DNA from: Priapulus caudatus | Lineage: Eukaryota; Priapulida; Priapulimorpha; Priapulimorphida; Priapulidae | Assembly: GCF_000485595.1 (NCBI RefSeq) | Contig: NW_014577389.1 | Span: 225,049 to 265,611 of the forward strand | Length of the DNA: 40,563 nt | Direction of reading: 5' to 3' | In this document: piece after piece, positions 1-12,572 of the stretch | How positions within the stretch are numbered: position 1 is the stretch's first letter | Layout: every line of letters starts with the position of its first letter | Translations under genes and position numbers: made by a program | The notes under the pieces: generated by a model | Database searches by the model: none | Told to the model about the DNA's origin: nothing | What the model saw: the letters and a program-made list of their open reading frames with translations, nothing else

Positions 1-1429
1 TAACTGCACAGTCTGTAGGTGGATGGCTTGGGAGATATGTATGTTTTGAAAAAAGAGGGAATATTTTGGTTACGTAATTCTCCATGCTTCTAAAATAAGT
101 TACATATTCTAATAATGATAACCTCCTCGATTCATTAAATAAACGTAGAAATCGTTTAGAATCTCGGTGAATAAGGGGTAGAGGTGTCAATGAGGGGGAA
201 AAAATGTGCATGATTTTTCCTGGGAGTGCCCCACCGGCCGGGATCTTATCTCCTTCCCAGGGCTCCACTAACGCACTCTGCACCCATTTTGTCGTTTCTA
301 TGTATGCGTACACTATTCATGGTCACATGACCCCCAGCAAGTGTCAAATTCATTGCCACACATTCAAACGATTTTACTACGCCTCAATACTAGCAATTCA
401 TCATTCACTTTTAAGAAAAACTCACTCGCACTTTTGTGAAATTACAGCGTGCTTGAATGTATCGCGACAACGATTTTGCCAGAAACTAATAAACATTCGC
501 TCGTTCCCAATTTATGTAAGCTAGGTAGGAACTTTGTCATCATTGCTAACGCATTAGTCTTTAGCAATCACATTGTTATGCGAGCAATCGTTTGGTTATA
601 ATAAGGAATTAAAAACACTAGTGACTGGCGTGTGATATCGAGCCAGAAAAGATATCTGACAAATAAAAAATTCACTGCTAAAGCAGATACCACTAATACT
701 CTGTCAGTACGTACATGAATTTAACTTTTTTTTTTTAAATATGTACCCAACGTATAGAAAATACATATACAAAACTCGAAAAAAAAAAAACAGTGGATGT
801 GGTTTGGACCGGGCTGGGCAGGCTTTCGCAAACAGGAAATGATTGTGGGTGACCTCAGCTACTCTACACCACTCCCCCACAACCACTCCATCATACAACC
901 GCTTCAGCCTTCCCCGGCATGCTCCGGCTAATACAGAAGAATTCTCCCAAAAGCTCTCAGCCTTGTGCTGAACGTAAAAACAACCTACAGGCAATTCAAT
1001 CTTGATTCACGCTGGCATCGAAATCCTCATAAGCTAGTGCAGTTTTCTTTGAAAGTTAATAGAAATTGCATGCTTTCGACAAAATCGCTATGCATGCAAT
1101 CTTAATACCTTCAAATAAAATGACTTTGACACTTGGAAATTTTAAGCAATTTCCTCCACATAGGACTTGAGGCCTATTGTTAATTACAAATTGCAGGAAA
1201 CTATCCATAAAATTCTAAGAAGGTAAAAAAAAAACTTCCATCATTATTGCCCAAGAGCTAAACTTATTTTGCACAAAACAACACACACACACAAAGCTTT
1301 CCAAAAGGTTATAAACTAACTAGAAAGGGCAGTTGTCGCCAACTACATGTATCCCCCGTGATCTAGTATGAATGAAATATCTCTGTAAGGACGTAGAAGG
1401 TATGTAAAGTTAAATAAGTCACAAAAACA
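1..1429. other. Unassigned single-copy sequence at the left edge
   Basis: No exon was recognised on either strand. The open frames here are short, lack splice-site context and resemble no family I know. A (CA)n tract lies near 1280. Because STIM points leftwards, this should be downstream STIM intron or gene sequence, but no transmembrane or coiled-coil exon of STIM could be found in it. Confidence 0.5.
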
Positions 1430-1495
1430 AAGGTTTGTTACACAACTCATCTGCCTGAGATGTGCAAGTCTGTTAAAATTGGTTGCCTTAGGGGT

Positions 1496-2540
1496 TTTGG
1501 TACGCGACACACCTTCTCCCCAAGATGTGTAAGTATACGAAGTTTGGTCGCGCTAAGTCAATTAGAGGCCGAGTTATAGATTTGGAAGGGAAATATGAAT
1601 AAAGGTCAAGAAATCAAAATCAATTGTCAAATAAGGTTGCAGTGACCTGGTTATCGGTACGCGACACACCTCTCTCCCGCAAGATGTGTAAGTATACCAA
1701 GTTGGGTTGCGGTAGGTCAATTGAGGGGCGCGGAGTCATAGAGCGGAAGGAAATATGGTCAAAGTCCCAAGGTCCAAATACAAGCCGGGCAGTGACCTGT
1801 TTTGGTACGGCTGACACATCATTCTCCCCGCAAGATGTGTAAGTATAGTTAGTATACAAGTTTGGTAGCGCGTAGGTCTATTAGGGGCAGAGTTATAGAG
1901 CGAAGGGAAATATAAATCAAGGTAAAGTAAAGGTCAAATAAAAGGTGTAGTAACCTGGTTTTTGATACGGCGACAGCACCTTCATTCCCCAAGATTGTAA
2001 GGTATAACAAGTTTTGGTAAGGCGCTAGTCAATTAAGGGGCTGAAACGTTAATACACGGAAAAAGAAAATAGTGATCAAGGTCAAAGGTAAAGGTCATAA
2101 TAAAGGTCGCATGGACCTGGTTTGGTACCTGCGGCACCTCTCCCCAAGATGTGTACGTATACAAGTTTGGTAGCGCTAGGTCAATTAGGGCCGGTTTATA
2201 CGAGGCGAAACAGAAAGTATTGATGCAGGTCAAAGGTAAAAGTCAACAATAAAGATGCGCAGTGACCCGGCTGGTTTTGGTAGCGCTGCCTCACCTTCTC
2301 CCCAAGATATGTAAGTAGACGCAAGTTTGTCACGACCTAGCCAATTAGGGACCGGAGTTATAGAGGGCGGTAAGGGAAATATTATCGAAGGCGTCAAGGT
2401 AAAAGTCAAATAAGAGGTCGCAGTGACCTGGTTTTTGTACGCTGCCCCCACGCTTCTCCCCAGATGTGTAAGTAGACCAAGTTTTTTGGTCACGCTAGTC
2501 AATTAGGGGTGCGAGTTATAGAGCGGTAAGGAAAAAATCT
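1496..2540. repeat. ~145-bp tandem repeat, about seven units (left copy)
   Basis: Units contain a recurrent phrase around 'caagatgtgtaagtata', then 'tcaattaggg', then 'gagttatagagcgg', then an AAGGTCA-rich stretch. Repeats start near 1496, 1651, 1799, 1960, 2116, 2276 and 2434. Units differ by many small indels. The right copy has only about three units. It would lie in the STIM intron after the second SAM exon. Confidence 0.8.
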
Positions 2541-2682
2541 CTGTGGGCGGACCGAGGCGGGCGGCAAGTGGCTGTAATAAAAAGAAAGGAAACCATAGGG
2601 CATCGCTCCGCCGACTTCGTCGCGGGGGAATACAGATTACAAATGCAATATAATGGGAATAATCTAATATTTTTTAGCCTAC

Positions 2683-2805
2683 TTTTAGGAGGGGCGTCCA
2701 AAGAGAGCTATATCCGATGGCCTCAGCCGTCAGTTTTCTACGATGGCTGGGATTGACTATGCGCAATATAAGTCTGCATGATGCTATCTGCTGCCAGTGC
2801 CAGCC
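2683..2805 (-). pseudogene. STIM: Degraded copy of STIM exon 5 (second SAM exon)
   Basis: Counterpart of the intact exon at 16818-16933. It is about 123 bases instead of 116 because of extra bases, which break the frame. The flanking acceptor and donor are still recognisable. It is best read as an erroneous or alternate-haplotype copy of one gene, not a second STIM gene. Confidence 0.75.
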
Positions 2806-3436
2806 CTAAAAAAACAATCAAACAGCAAGTTTAGTGAAGTGACAATGGCGCATATGGGTAATTTCGATAATAGTGATGGCAGACGCACGACACACCCTGT
2901 GCACAAATACATGTAAACTCACGTATAATGCAGCAAATGTGCACTAAATTAACTAACTGAATTAAGCTAACGCGATATGCAACGTGCGCAGACTATTAAA
3001 TTTGGCGCATGAGTTTTCATATTGACATATAGCTTGTATGTTCCATAATCTTCATATATTATTTTTATGGTTTCACTCATATTCGTGCCACAGGTGCATG
3101 CAAACTAACTTATATGCTTAAGCTTACAGAGAGACACAGAGAAACAGAGAGTACAGAGAGACCAGAGTACGTAAACAATCTTCAACGCTTTTTAATATGC
3201 CTGCTGCCCTTTGTTCTGCACCATTGTTCCTGACTCACAAAGCTGGCAGCTGCTTCAACATTTACCTGGTGAAGGTTTTCACATGTGTACAATGGCGGGT
3301 GAAACAGCTGGCCAGTGCCAATCACAACAGACGAAATGATTCAATAGTCAAACATTTGGGCCGCTAAAATTCAAACAAAATCATCAAAAATCGATTAATG
3401 GCGCTGTATATAGGCCGCTATCAGAATAGTCGTACT
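2806..3436. other. Intron-like stretch of the left copy
   Basis: Matches 16934-17506 with scattered indels. It contains a short (agaga)n purine stretch near 3125-3170. No further exon is seen. Confidence 0.6.
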
Positions 3437-3556
3437 CTTGGTAACGCCGTTCCAATTCAATGTTAAGGCTCGCTTAAAGTGTTGGGCGCATTATTGAGGC
3501 AGGTCAACGTAGCTTACTACCATTCGCCTAGCATCTTCCGTAGTCCAGTTATAGCA
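3437..3556 (-). pseudogene. STIM: Degraded copy of STIM exon 4 (first SAM exon)
   Basis: Counterpart of 17507-17618. It is about 120 bases instead of 112, and several extra bases shift the frame. The upstream acceptor context is also altered. Probably consensus error. Confidence 0.75.
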
Positions 3557-6490
3557 CTACGGAAGAAAAAACTACAGCTGCTTAGATCATTATATTCAAA
3601 AATGGCCAGATTCCCAGCAGACAGCTTAAGATGTGTTAACGAAAGTCCCAAATATTAACATTTATGTGATACGTAAAGAAACGAGAATTTCTCATTGGTA
3701 CAATATTTATTTTGTTTACAATTAAATTTATGCATAGTTATTTGTAAACGCGCGAGGATATTAGTACGCAAATAACTGCTGAAATGCAAGTACCAGTGCA
3801 TGTTTTCAAAGGCACAATGGCATGCGCATGATATATATAATTAGATTATAATATATAGAGAGAGGGAGAGATAAACAGCGTATTTATATATTTGGATAAT
3901 CACTAGGAGCCAGCGGCGTATGCTGTTCTAGTAGGGTGAACAGAACTGCCACAATGCTATCGCGTTGCGACCACGGCCAGAACCTCGTAAACCAGATATA
4001 TAATGGCTGAATAACGTGGTCGCTGGCAGCCGGCCCCCGCTTATCGTGAGTACACAAAGTGTGCGGTATCGAGATTAGCTTTTACGATATCAGGTTGTAA
4101 CAAGTGAAAGGAAAGACACAGAGGCTGTGGAGCCATTCAGACGGACGGCTAGTAGCGAAACTGAGAGTTGCACAGCGTACAGATTTCAGCTGCGGTGCGA
4201 GCAAGTTAACATATAATCAGCAATCGGGACTAGACTGATTCCGTGAGGTTGGGTTAACCAATCGGCTGATCATGAAGGCGTGACTACAACCAAGAGGCTA
4301 TGGTAGTGCTGGTGGCATAATGGGCAGAGTGGAAGGGCCACAGGCAACAGACTTTGGAATGGGTCCACAATCCGTGAGAACATATGTTTACACGTAAAAA
4401 ATGAAGCAGCGTAGGCAAAAAATCTGCGAAACAAACATAGATATACTGATGTCCTACATTCATTGTAAAATGTTGGCGTCTCAAATCAATGTCCATATGC
4501 GAAAGAAAATCATCCTAATCTGTGTATATTGCATACATGTAGCCTTTTTCAAACACTATATACTATAGCTCTTATATATAATATAGCGCTTCATATATAA
4601 TATATTCTATTCATATAATATAATATAATATAATATATATATATATAATATATATAATTTATTAATATATATATATATATATATTAATATATATATTATA
4701 GTAATATATATATATATACTATACTATAATATAATATATTCATATATATTATATATATAATATAGCGCTTCATATATAATAAAGATATTTTTATATATAA
4801 AGATCATTGCCTCTTACTTCAATTTTATTGTATTAATATAGCATGCTTATGGGTGTAGCTAAGCTAATTTGGCCAATAGATCACCGGCGGTATTACATGT
4901 GTAAGCAATGCCGATTAAATGTCAATACGAAAACCTTTCGCAGCGAGAAATGTTGTTTCAGCAATGCCGACCTATCACGTACGTAACGTACCTTGAGCGG
5001 CCATAGCAATTCATTCCGCTCTAACTTTTATAAAGGATACTAAAGCGTACTTGTTTTTGACACGACAGAACGCAGTATTGTGTGTTCATGGCGTAGGTGG
5101 CATCACTATAATTAGAATGTGCGGCCTGTTGTCGGCTCTCATTGGGCGATTAAATTAGATCTGGAATCATGGGGCATGAAATTAGGCCCAAAAATGTGAA
5201 CAGGCTCACGCCCAAAATTTTAAAACAGGCCTTTTGACAAATTGAACAGGCCCTTACAAGTTTGAACAAGCACCGTAATTTGTTCAAAAATAATTCATTT
5301 ATTAATAAAAGTATTAGCTTTGTGTTTTATTAGGGCAATAGCCTCGTATATTTTAATTTGCACAGTTTGTTATTAAGAAGTGGAGTAGAGTCTTAGTGAA
5401 GTAAAAACTAGTAGGAAATTGGAAATATTAGTTGAATAATAAAGGCAAGATTAGGCATATTTTGAATAGGCCAAAGTGAACTGATTATATTGGGGTTGAA
5501 GCCGGGCAGTGTAGGGGGTTGAACCGCCGCCGGCGGCAAGATAGCGTATTTTGCGCACGTGTGGTTCAAGTATATATAGTCGGCTGCAATATGAGGTCTA
5601 AGCGCGTACTTAAAACTGATTTCTCACTTGTAGTCACTTCACCCGGAAAAGCGAAGTAGCGAAATAGGTATGTATGAACATTACTATCATTCATCCGTGT
5701 TAAAGATATGCTTAAGCAATTATACAACAAATTATGCTCTTGAAGGAATGTGAGTGCCTGGATAGCACACAACTTCCGTAACTGCAAAAGCCAGCTAACC
5801 TTTGACACTAGATTTATTTCACTTTCCGTCAACTGCAGGGCACTCCCTACTGCAGAAAGCACTAGTCAGTACCTAGCACTACATTTGGGCTGTGGTATAT
5901 TTGAGTGGTCAATTCCGAATGCGCAGACAAAGATACTACCTACTAAGATCTAAAATGTGGTTTTCGATATCAGTACATGTTAAAATACTTGTGCAACAGG
6001 CACAGCAGTGATGCCTGAGCAGAGCAAGAACAATTTATAAGCAATATTTGAAAATGAACATTTCATATTTAACTGCTCACAACGAGTTTCTGACAACCTT
6101 TGCTCTGGCTGACCTTATAAACACGTATAACCTTCATTCTACGCACCTTGCTATAACATAACAGTTCATTTTTCCAGCCCAACCTTCCTAACCTGCTTAA
6201 GCTGCTGCTGTTCTTGGTGGCCCCGGGCAGATCAGGAGCAGCTTAGCGTCAAGTAGTGATATGTACACGCTCCATAACATAAATATGCAATCGCCCAAAA
6301 CACTAAACTTACCTAGCTATATAATAAATAATACAATAATACCCCAAAGTATCAAGTAACATTAACCCGCGTAAAGCGTAATATATAGTAAACTTTAATA
6401 ATAATAAATAACGCAACCATCATAGCATGTATAGTTATTATTATGGTTAGACTGTATTGTTGTTTTGTTATATATTATATAACATTGTTA
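3557..6490. other. Intron-like stretch of the left copy, with an AT expansion
   Basis: Matches STIM intron 3 of the right copy (17619-~20207). Apart from an expanded AT tract (4555-4800), I see no gene. The open frame at 5566-5862 on the minus strand is not maintained in the right copy, so it is not supported. Confidence 0.6.
4555..4800. repeat. AT-dinucleotide tract, ~200 bp longer than in the other copy
   Basis: A run of (TA)n with interruptions. The equivalent place at ~18575-18612 has only a short AT stretch, so this is an expansion allele or a sequencing or assembly slip. Confidence 0.8.
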
Positions 6491-6493
6491 AAT

Positions 6494-7200
6494 TACCCTC
6501 GCCAAGGGTTGGCAGGAGTTATGTTTATCAACGCAGTGTGTGTTTGTTCGTTTGTGTGTTTGTGTGTTTGTGGGTTTTGTGGCGTGTTTGTGTATTGTAC
6601 AGCCTACACTGAAAAAGTTATGGACGGAATTGTCCATAAATTTTTCAGGATAGGTCAGTAAATGGGGCTAACTTAGAATCTTATGAGATTTAGGTGGTGT
6701 CGCCGGATCGCAAGTAATTAATTTAGATTAATAACTATTCAGTGATAGGTCACAATGGGGTAACTTAGATTGTATTACATTTTGGGTGGTGATCGCGGAT
6801 CCAATTATTAAATAAATTAATTAAATTTTTCAGGATACGTCAGAAATCGGGTAAGCTTAGGAATTGATTACATTTTGGTCATCAATCCGGGATGCCCAAT
6901 TAATATATTTTAATTAATTATTACCTGTATATAATCGCGTAATAAGGCGGCAGAGCGCACTATAATGCCGTACCTCAATTTGGAATCGGGTACGGCAAGT
7001 ATTGCCCTAGTATATTTCGCCTCACGGTATGGCGCACTTATAAACCGCAAAGAGCGGCAAATACAGGTTGAAATCTCTGAGGCCGAAAATTTGGCGGTAT
7101 TACGCGAGTATATGTATATATAGTAATTAGTAAGTAACAATTTTCAAAGTGACAAGAATTCGCTGACCTGGCGGAGGCGTCATGTGGGCTGCCCTCGCGA
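6494..7200. mobile_element. MITE-like element, left copy
   Basis: Noisy counterpart of the element at 20208-20870. It starts with 'ctcgccaagggttggcagg', contains three tandem ~85-bp units with the phrase 'gatcgcggatcc', and ends near 'ctggcggagg'. Confidence 0.65.
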
Positions 7201-8433
7201 GTTTCTCTAGTTTAGTAATGTTATCAACGCGAGTTATAACGCAGTTAAATGGTACCTCAAACATCGTCTATAATCACGGTAAGCGGAAGCCCAGTGAATG
7301 CGTTGCAGTAGTGATGTCAACAGGACTGTAGCAAAGTGAGGGTGATACGGCAAGCGAGAGCTGGCTGCACACATGCGTGCCCTATCAGGGGGCTACTCTA
7401 TGCTGCTTAATTATGGGCACCGATGGTGAGGCGTAGCAAGGCGTTAAAAAAATTGGGTGGGGGCCCCCCGTTCAGGGTTCTAAGAGCACTTATAGGCCTG
7501 GAGGCCCCCAGGCTATCGTTTGAGCCCCCCATTCCTAAATGCACCCGCCACTGCTAAATATCATATGCCGCCATGGCTAAATATCATAGCCGCTCGGGAA
7601 ACCCCCTAGCACGGCCAAAACCGCCTTCAGCGATTTGCACCTAGGACCGTAACTTTTAGGGCAGCACCCGCCTGCTATAATGAAAAGCTTGGAGAACGGC
7701 CTGCGTTGGCCAGCGGAGGCAAACAGAAACATATTTTTTTAGGTAACCCGTAGATGTATCATAACATTAAAATTTTATTCAGATAATAGGATTATAGATC
7801 TTTATATGCCAGCAGCATTTATTATAAAACTAACAGGTGCCATCCGTAACGGCATAGAAACATGGAGAGTTCTAATTTTCACAATTTTCAGAGAGCTGCT
7901 GCTAATTTAAGGCCGTTTTATGAATTACTAATTTGGGCGTTTTGCTACGCTAGGGTCATAATTTTGCGGGCCAGTATTCGGTATGAAAAATGGCTTGGCT
8001 TAGGCCGCTGGCCTTGTACTAATAGTGACATGCGTTGCAGTGTGATTCCTAGCCGGACTGTAGGCAAGTGAAGGTAAGGCCATCCTTTAAAAAATTCTAT
8101 GTATGACTGTCGCCCCGACGCTAAATGACTTTTTTTAGTGGGCTTAGGTAGGTAGGTTCATTTTTGTGTGAGGCATACTAGTTATTTTAAGTCTGTCCTC
8201 ATGTTTGCCACAGCATGCTTTGTGTTTTCAGTCTTAACTATGAAACAAATGTATAAAAAAATAAGAAAATAAAATAATGGAACACCAAAATGTGCAAAAA
8301 AAACTTTGGGTCGTGGCATATTTTTCGTATGGTGCGGTCAAAGGACACCGAGCAAAAACAATATAATTTTTTTAAGGATGGTCCCAATATACGAGGCAGA
8401 GCTGGCTGCTACACAACGCGTGCCCTGTACTAC
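7201..8433. other. Intron-like stretch of the left copy
   Basis: Matches 20871-21989 and contains the noisy copy of the 18-bp-TIR MITE (about 8085-8385). No gene seen. Confidence 0.55.
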
Positions 8434-8564
8434 CCGAGGAGTGGACGCGCATTTTTGCCACATCTCATCTAGGTGTGACATACTTCGTGCCTGCCTGGTG
8501 GAAAGTCATCTGTCTCGATGCGCCTTCTCCTTGTTGTTAATAGTGCAGCTCCTCCTTCAGGAAA
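8434..8564 (-). pseudogene. STIM: Degraded copy of STIM exon 3
   Basis: Counterpart of 21990-22113. It is about 131 bases instead of 124, so the frame is broken by extra bases. The order relative to the other STIM exon relics is preserved. Confidence 0.75.
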
Positions 8565-8852
8565 CTACAACGGCTGGAAAATGACGAAAAAAATTGCAAC
8601 CGAGTTCAGTTTCGTACTCACACAACTTTTTTTTCCACCCATTTAACAGAAAAATTTCTGGTCACGTTTACATTCTTTAGATTGGTATTAAACTGCAGTG
8701 GCTACTGGATAAATTCACATGTACAATGTTTCGCTACAGGGAAATTGTCTACTTAATGATATAGTTTGAAGACCAACCAAAGTCAGCCGAGCAGCAAAAA
8801 ATCATCAAACAACATATCATAGTGCACAAGTCACACTCTTTCACATACATGG

Positions 8853-10080
8853 CAGGTTCTCCCTACGTTGCCAAACGGGAGCGGCGCAAAGCGCCCGAGT
8901 TTGGGAAACTCCCACCATGATTTTCAGTCGTTGGCGACGCCCTTCAAATTATCTCCGGCCCCGATTAAATTCCACGCACAATAAAAGTTTGCCAGCGCGG
9001 GAATGCGATCGTCAAGAACATCCATGTCGACAGGAGACACTCCGGGCGCGTGTATTTTTAACCGTGCACGCATGCACTGGCACCACAAATACACAAGTAC
9101 AAACAGTTAAACAGAACTGTCCACAGCCACCAACACTTACTGTACAACGCGACTTGGCTATCTTATATAATACAAGAACCCAAATACGCGTCTATGGTGT
9201 GGTGGCGATTTTAGCGCATTAATTAGTGGATGGGGATAAAAAAACACCCCCCGGACCGCCGCTTAGTTTTCCGCCTTCCTCACTCTCCCCTCCCCCCCTG
9301 TTTTGAATTTCATCGCTGGGGAGAACCTGACATGGACCGCATGGGTAAGTTAGGCCAAAACAGATATCAGGTATGTGGTTTACGGTTATCCGCCGACGCG
9401 GACTATTTATTCCGAGCGACCACTAGAAGCCATTTTATTGTCAATTTTTCTTTAAAAGTCAAAAAAATATTAAAAAAAAAAAAAATGAATTGGACAGTTC
9501 GCCTGCTTCAAAAAGGCACAACGCAAATCGGCTCAGAGCATGGTTCGTAAAATAAAAAAAAATATTTCAGAATCAAAATTTTTCCCTGCCCTACGTCAGA
9601 GTTCTCCCCAGGATGAATATATCAAACAGGGGGAGGGGAGGGGTAGGGGGGCGGGGGGGGAGGGGGAAACTAGGGGGGTCCGGGGGCGTGTATTGTTACC
9701 GTACGACTAATTAATGCGTATAAATCGGCCCCAGCCACACCATAGACGGTATTGGGGTTCTTGTATAGATGAAGATAGGCCGAGTCGGTTTACAGTTAGT
9801 GAGCAGGTTAAGCTGTGGGCATGGTCAGGTTAACTTGTGTAGCTGTCTGGCAGTGCATGCGTGGTACGGTAAATAATAACATGCGTCGGATGTCCCTGGT
9901 CGAACCGCAATTCTTGACCAATCGATTCCCAGCGCTGCAAAACTTTTATTGTGGTGGCAATTTAAACGGGGCGAGGTGATATTTAAACGGGGCGGGCAAA
10001 GATTCAAACAGGGGGAGTTTTCCAAAACGGGGCCGCGGCGAAGCGCGGCCTGTTTTGCGCAACGTAAGGGAGAAGCCCTG
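8853..10080. mobile_element. Foldback (long inverted repeat) element, left copy
   Basis: The outer end starts with CAGGTTCTCCCTACG and the right end finishes with the inverted counterpart up to CCCTG. Inverted homology continues inward on both sides. The outer arms (about 8853-9225 and 9705-10080) are followed by inner arms (about 9230-9330 and 9590-9700) that again pair around 'ggggagaacctgac' / 'gtcagagttctcccc'. A loop of roughly 250 bp remains. The open frames across it are by-products of the inverted repeats. Confidence 0.75.
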
Positions 10081-10337
10081 CTACGCATACCCTATTTTTT
10101 TTCGGCATGTAACAGGTAACGCAACACATATATTTTGTTTTGGCCTTATTAACCTCGTGGCGTTAGAATACCAAATAGATAATTTTCCCATATGCAAATT
10201 AGCATGTCAACAGCAATTAGAAACATCACGTTCTTCCCTTAATTATCTACCAAATTTGTTAAAGGTTTACGCCCGCAATTATTCATAATCGGCTGTAGGC
10301 AAAAGGGAGTTAAAACTAAACCGCAAATAACCAAAAC

Positions 10338-10458
10338 CTCATCAACTCTCAGTTATGTCAATGGATCCATCTGAGTCAATCTGTCCAAAGTGCCTTGTGC
10401 AATGCGGCAATCGCATCTGAATGCAACTTTCATCCTCCTAAGGCTCTCGTCCAGCAAT
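10338..10458 (-). pseudogene. STIM: Degraded copy of STIM exon 2 (EF-hand)
   Basis: Counterpart of 24405-24517. It is about 121 bases instead of 113, with at least six indels. The acceptor dinucleotide before the exon is also interrupted on the minus strand. Not translatable as it stands. Confidence 0.75.
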
Positions 10459-11682
10459 CATAAAACAAAATTTTGACAAATTTCAAGCGTGAACAGACAG
10501 ATGCAAGCACTTCCAATGAATTTATGTGCATATATATATTGATACATTTCGTACACATGCTAGTCAAAATATGTAAAAGTCAGCTCAAGAAAAAATTCAA
10601 AAATTATAGACAAGTATCATGACATACTACCATAGCTGCTATCGGTTGAATAATATAAATGTATATCAAATATATATATCAGGTTTTTTGTAAGAGTATA
10701 AATACATAATGGAATACAAGAAAGTAAATGAAAATAAGAGAAAATGAAAGACACGTACCAACAAAGGTGTTACTCGCACTAGTATTATGGTGGTGGGTAG
10801 TGCATATCCTCATTACACGTTTTCCAATTTTGCTGGTTGAATATATATGCTAAATACTGTGTGCCCTGGTACATTACAATTTACCAGAAGCAGTCCAGCA
10901 AAACTAGAGTAGAACGCTGGCTAACTTTAAGTAAAACCACAACACACCTGCCTCATGCAGTTGAATGTACCATGTATGTTTACTGGCATTACTGATGGAC
11001 TCCCTGATTTGACATAAGCAGGAGTCCGTGTGAATACCTGAAAAACTTCTGCTAATACTAACTAGTTGCGTTCGGGCAGAGGCATGACGCTCGTGAATTA
11101 CTGTATTTTTAGGCTAAAATGTCCAAAGAAATTTGGACAGATGTTGCAACCGCATGAATTTCAACAAGTAAGAGATCTTCACCTAGATATTAACTATTGA
11201 CTTATATTATTTCCCAGCGTACTTAGCCGGTGTAAACTGTATATACACGACTTAACGCACGAAATAAACATGCTGAACTTGAAATCTTGAATCTTAAATC
11301 TTGAAATACACTGTTAATAGATCGTTAGCTCATCCTAAGAGTCAAAGAGCCATATGGCACAGTTGGATATACACTTTCACTATCATCAATTATCGTTATA
11401 GACCTGATGAGAGTCCTAATTTCCAGGCGCTAGTCTTAAATAGGTTTGCTTTCAACCCATACCAGCTTCTCTTGTTTTGTCAGCTTTTGGGTTAAATTTA
11501 ATACTAAGGCACGTACTACCTATTGACTGTACTGAGTAAGGTAGCGCTAACTGACTAGTAGCTGTGTTTTCGCATCATTTCCAAAGCAGCTTCCTGTGGG
11601 CATACAATTGTTTACATGGATGCGATGGATAAAACAATTTCCTCGTGGCAATGTAATTTTAACCGCATATTACGCATTAAAC
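10459..11682. other. Intron-like stretch of the left copy
   Basis: Matches STIM intron 1 of the right copy (24518-25664), with small indels throughout. No extra exon seen. Confidence 0.55.
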
Positions 11683-11888
11683 CTTGCGAATATTTAAATA
11701 TCCTTTCGAACCTGGATATGCCAACACGACAAGGACTAGGACCGAACTTCAGCTGAGATTGTTGATGAGATTTGCCTTGTCGCGCAGCAGTTGAACTCAT
11801 CACAGCAGGCTGAGTGAAACAGCAGGCACAACTGTCGCTATAAGACGAACATGTCTCCATGTGAAGCTTTTACTTATAACACACACAT
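11683..11888 (-). pseudogene. STIM: Degraded copy of STIM exon 1 (signal peptide)
   Basis: Counterpart of 25665-25851. Extra bases shift the frame several times. The hydrophobic signal-peptide reading of the right copy is lost, and an unrelated 82-residue frame opens by chance. Confidence 0.65.
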
Positions 11889-12463
11889 TACTAACATCTG
11901 CTAAGACTGCTAAGACTGCACGACGGCAGTAGCGCAAGTTTGCGGCAAATATAGAGTTTACAACTTATACTGGACTACCACTGAACTAGAACATAACACA
12001 CTCAGCTAACAACACCATACAGAAATATTCATAAACGTACCTCGGTTCCTCATTGCATCGGTTGAGCGGGCCTTTCCGCGCTTTCTTAGATTTTAATACT
12101 TTTAAGCGATAATAAAAGTAAAATTGATTAAAGATATAAATTTTTTTTTTTTTTTTTAATAAACTAAATACAATGCATAATATTTTGTTTTTGTAAATAA
12201 TGTTTGTATAAAATTTTCAAATCTGCATGATAAAAATTTACTGGGCAGCGAGTTAAAAAAAAATAACGTTTTAGCAAATGGTTTGCGCAACGGTGCAACA
12301 GAGAATCACATGACGTCTAGAATTTGGTGTTTAGGTTGTCAGATGTGTAAAAGATTTCGTAATTTGTCTTAGCTAAATGATATTGATCTTACGCATAATG
12401 TTGGGTGGGGCGTTTGTGTTACTTAAGAAAGCTGTTTCTTTGTGAATACAAATTTACATATTT

Positions 12464-12506
12464 CTGGGTGTTGCTGCAGCTCAGAAAGATGAGAAACTTT
12501 CTCAAG
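12464..12506 (+). pseudogene. LAMTOR1: Degraded copy of LAMTOR1 exon 1, start codon lost
   Basis: Counterpart of 26350-26391. The ATGGGG start reads CTGGG here. Two extra A residues are present further on, so both the initiator and the frame are destroyed. The GT donor remains. Confidence 0.8.
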
Positions 12507-12572
12507 GTTGGCAACGGCGACCCATAACTGCCCGCATAATATTTTTTACGCCGGCGCCATGTACTTTTGTCG

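Noticed and set aside
5566-5862. 98-codon minus-strand frame in the left copy
   Set aside because: The frame is not maintained in the right, cleaner copy (19350-19640).
11612-11860. 82-codon Cys/Ser-rich frame in the left copy
   Set aside because: It arises from inserted bases in the STIM exon 1 relic. The right copy reads as a signal peptide in a different frame, with splice phase matching exon 2.
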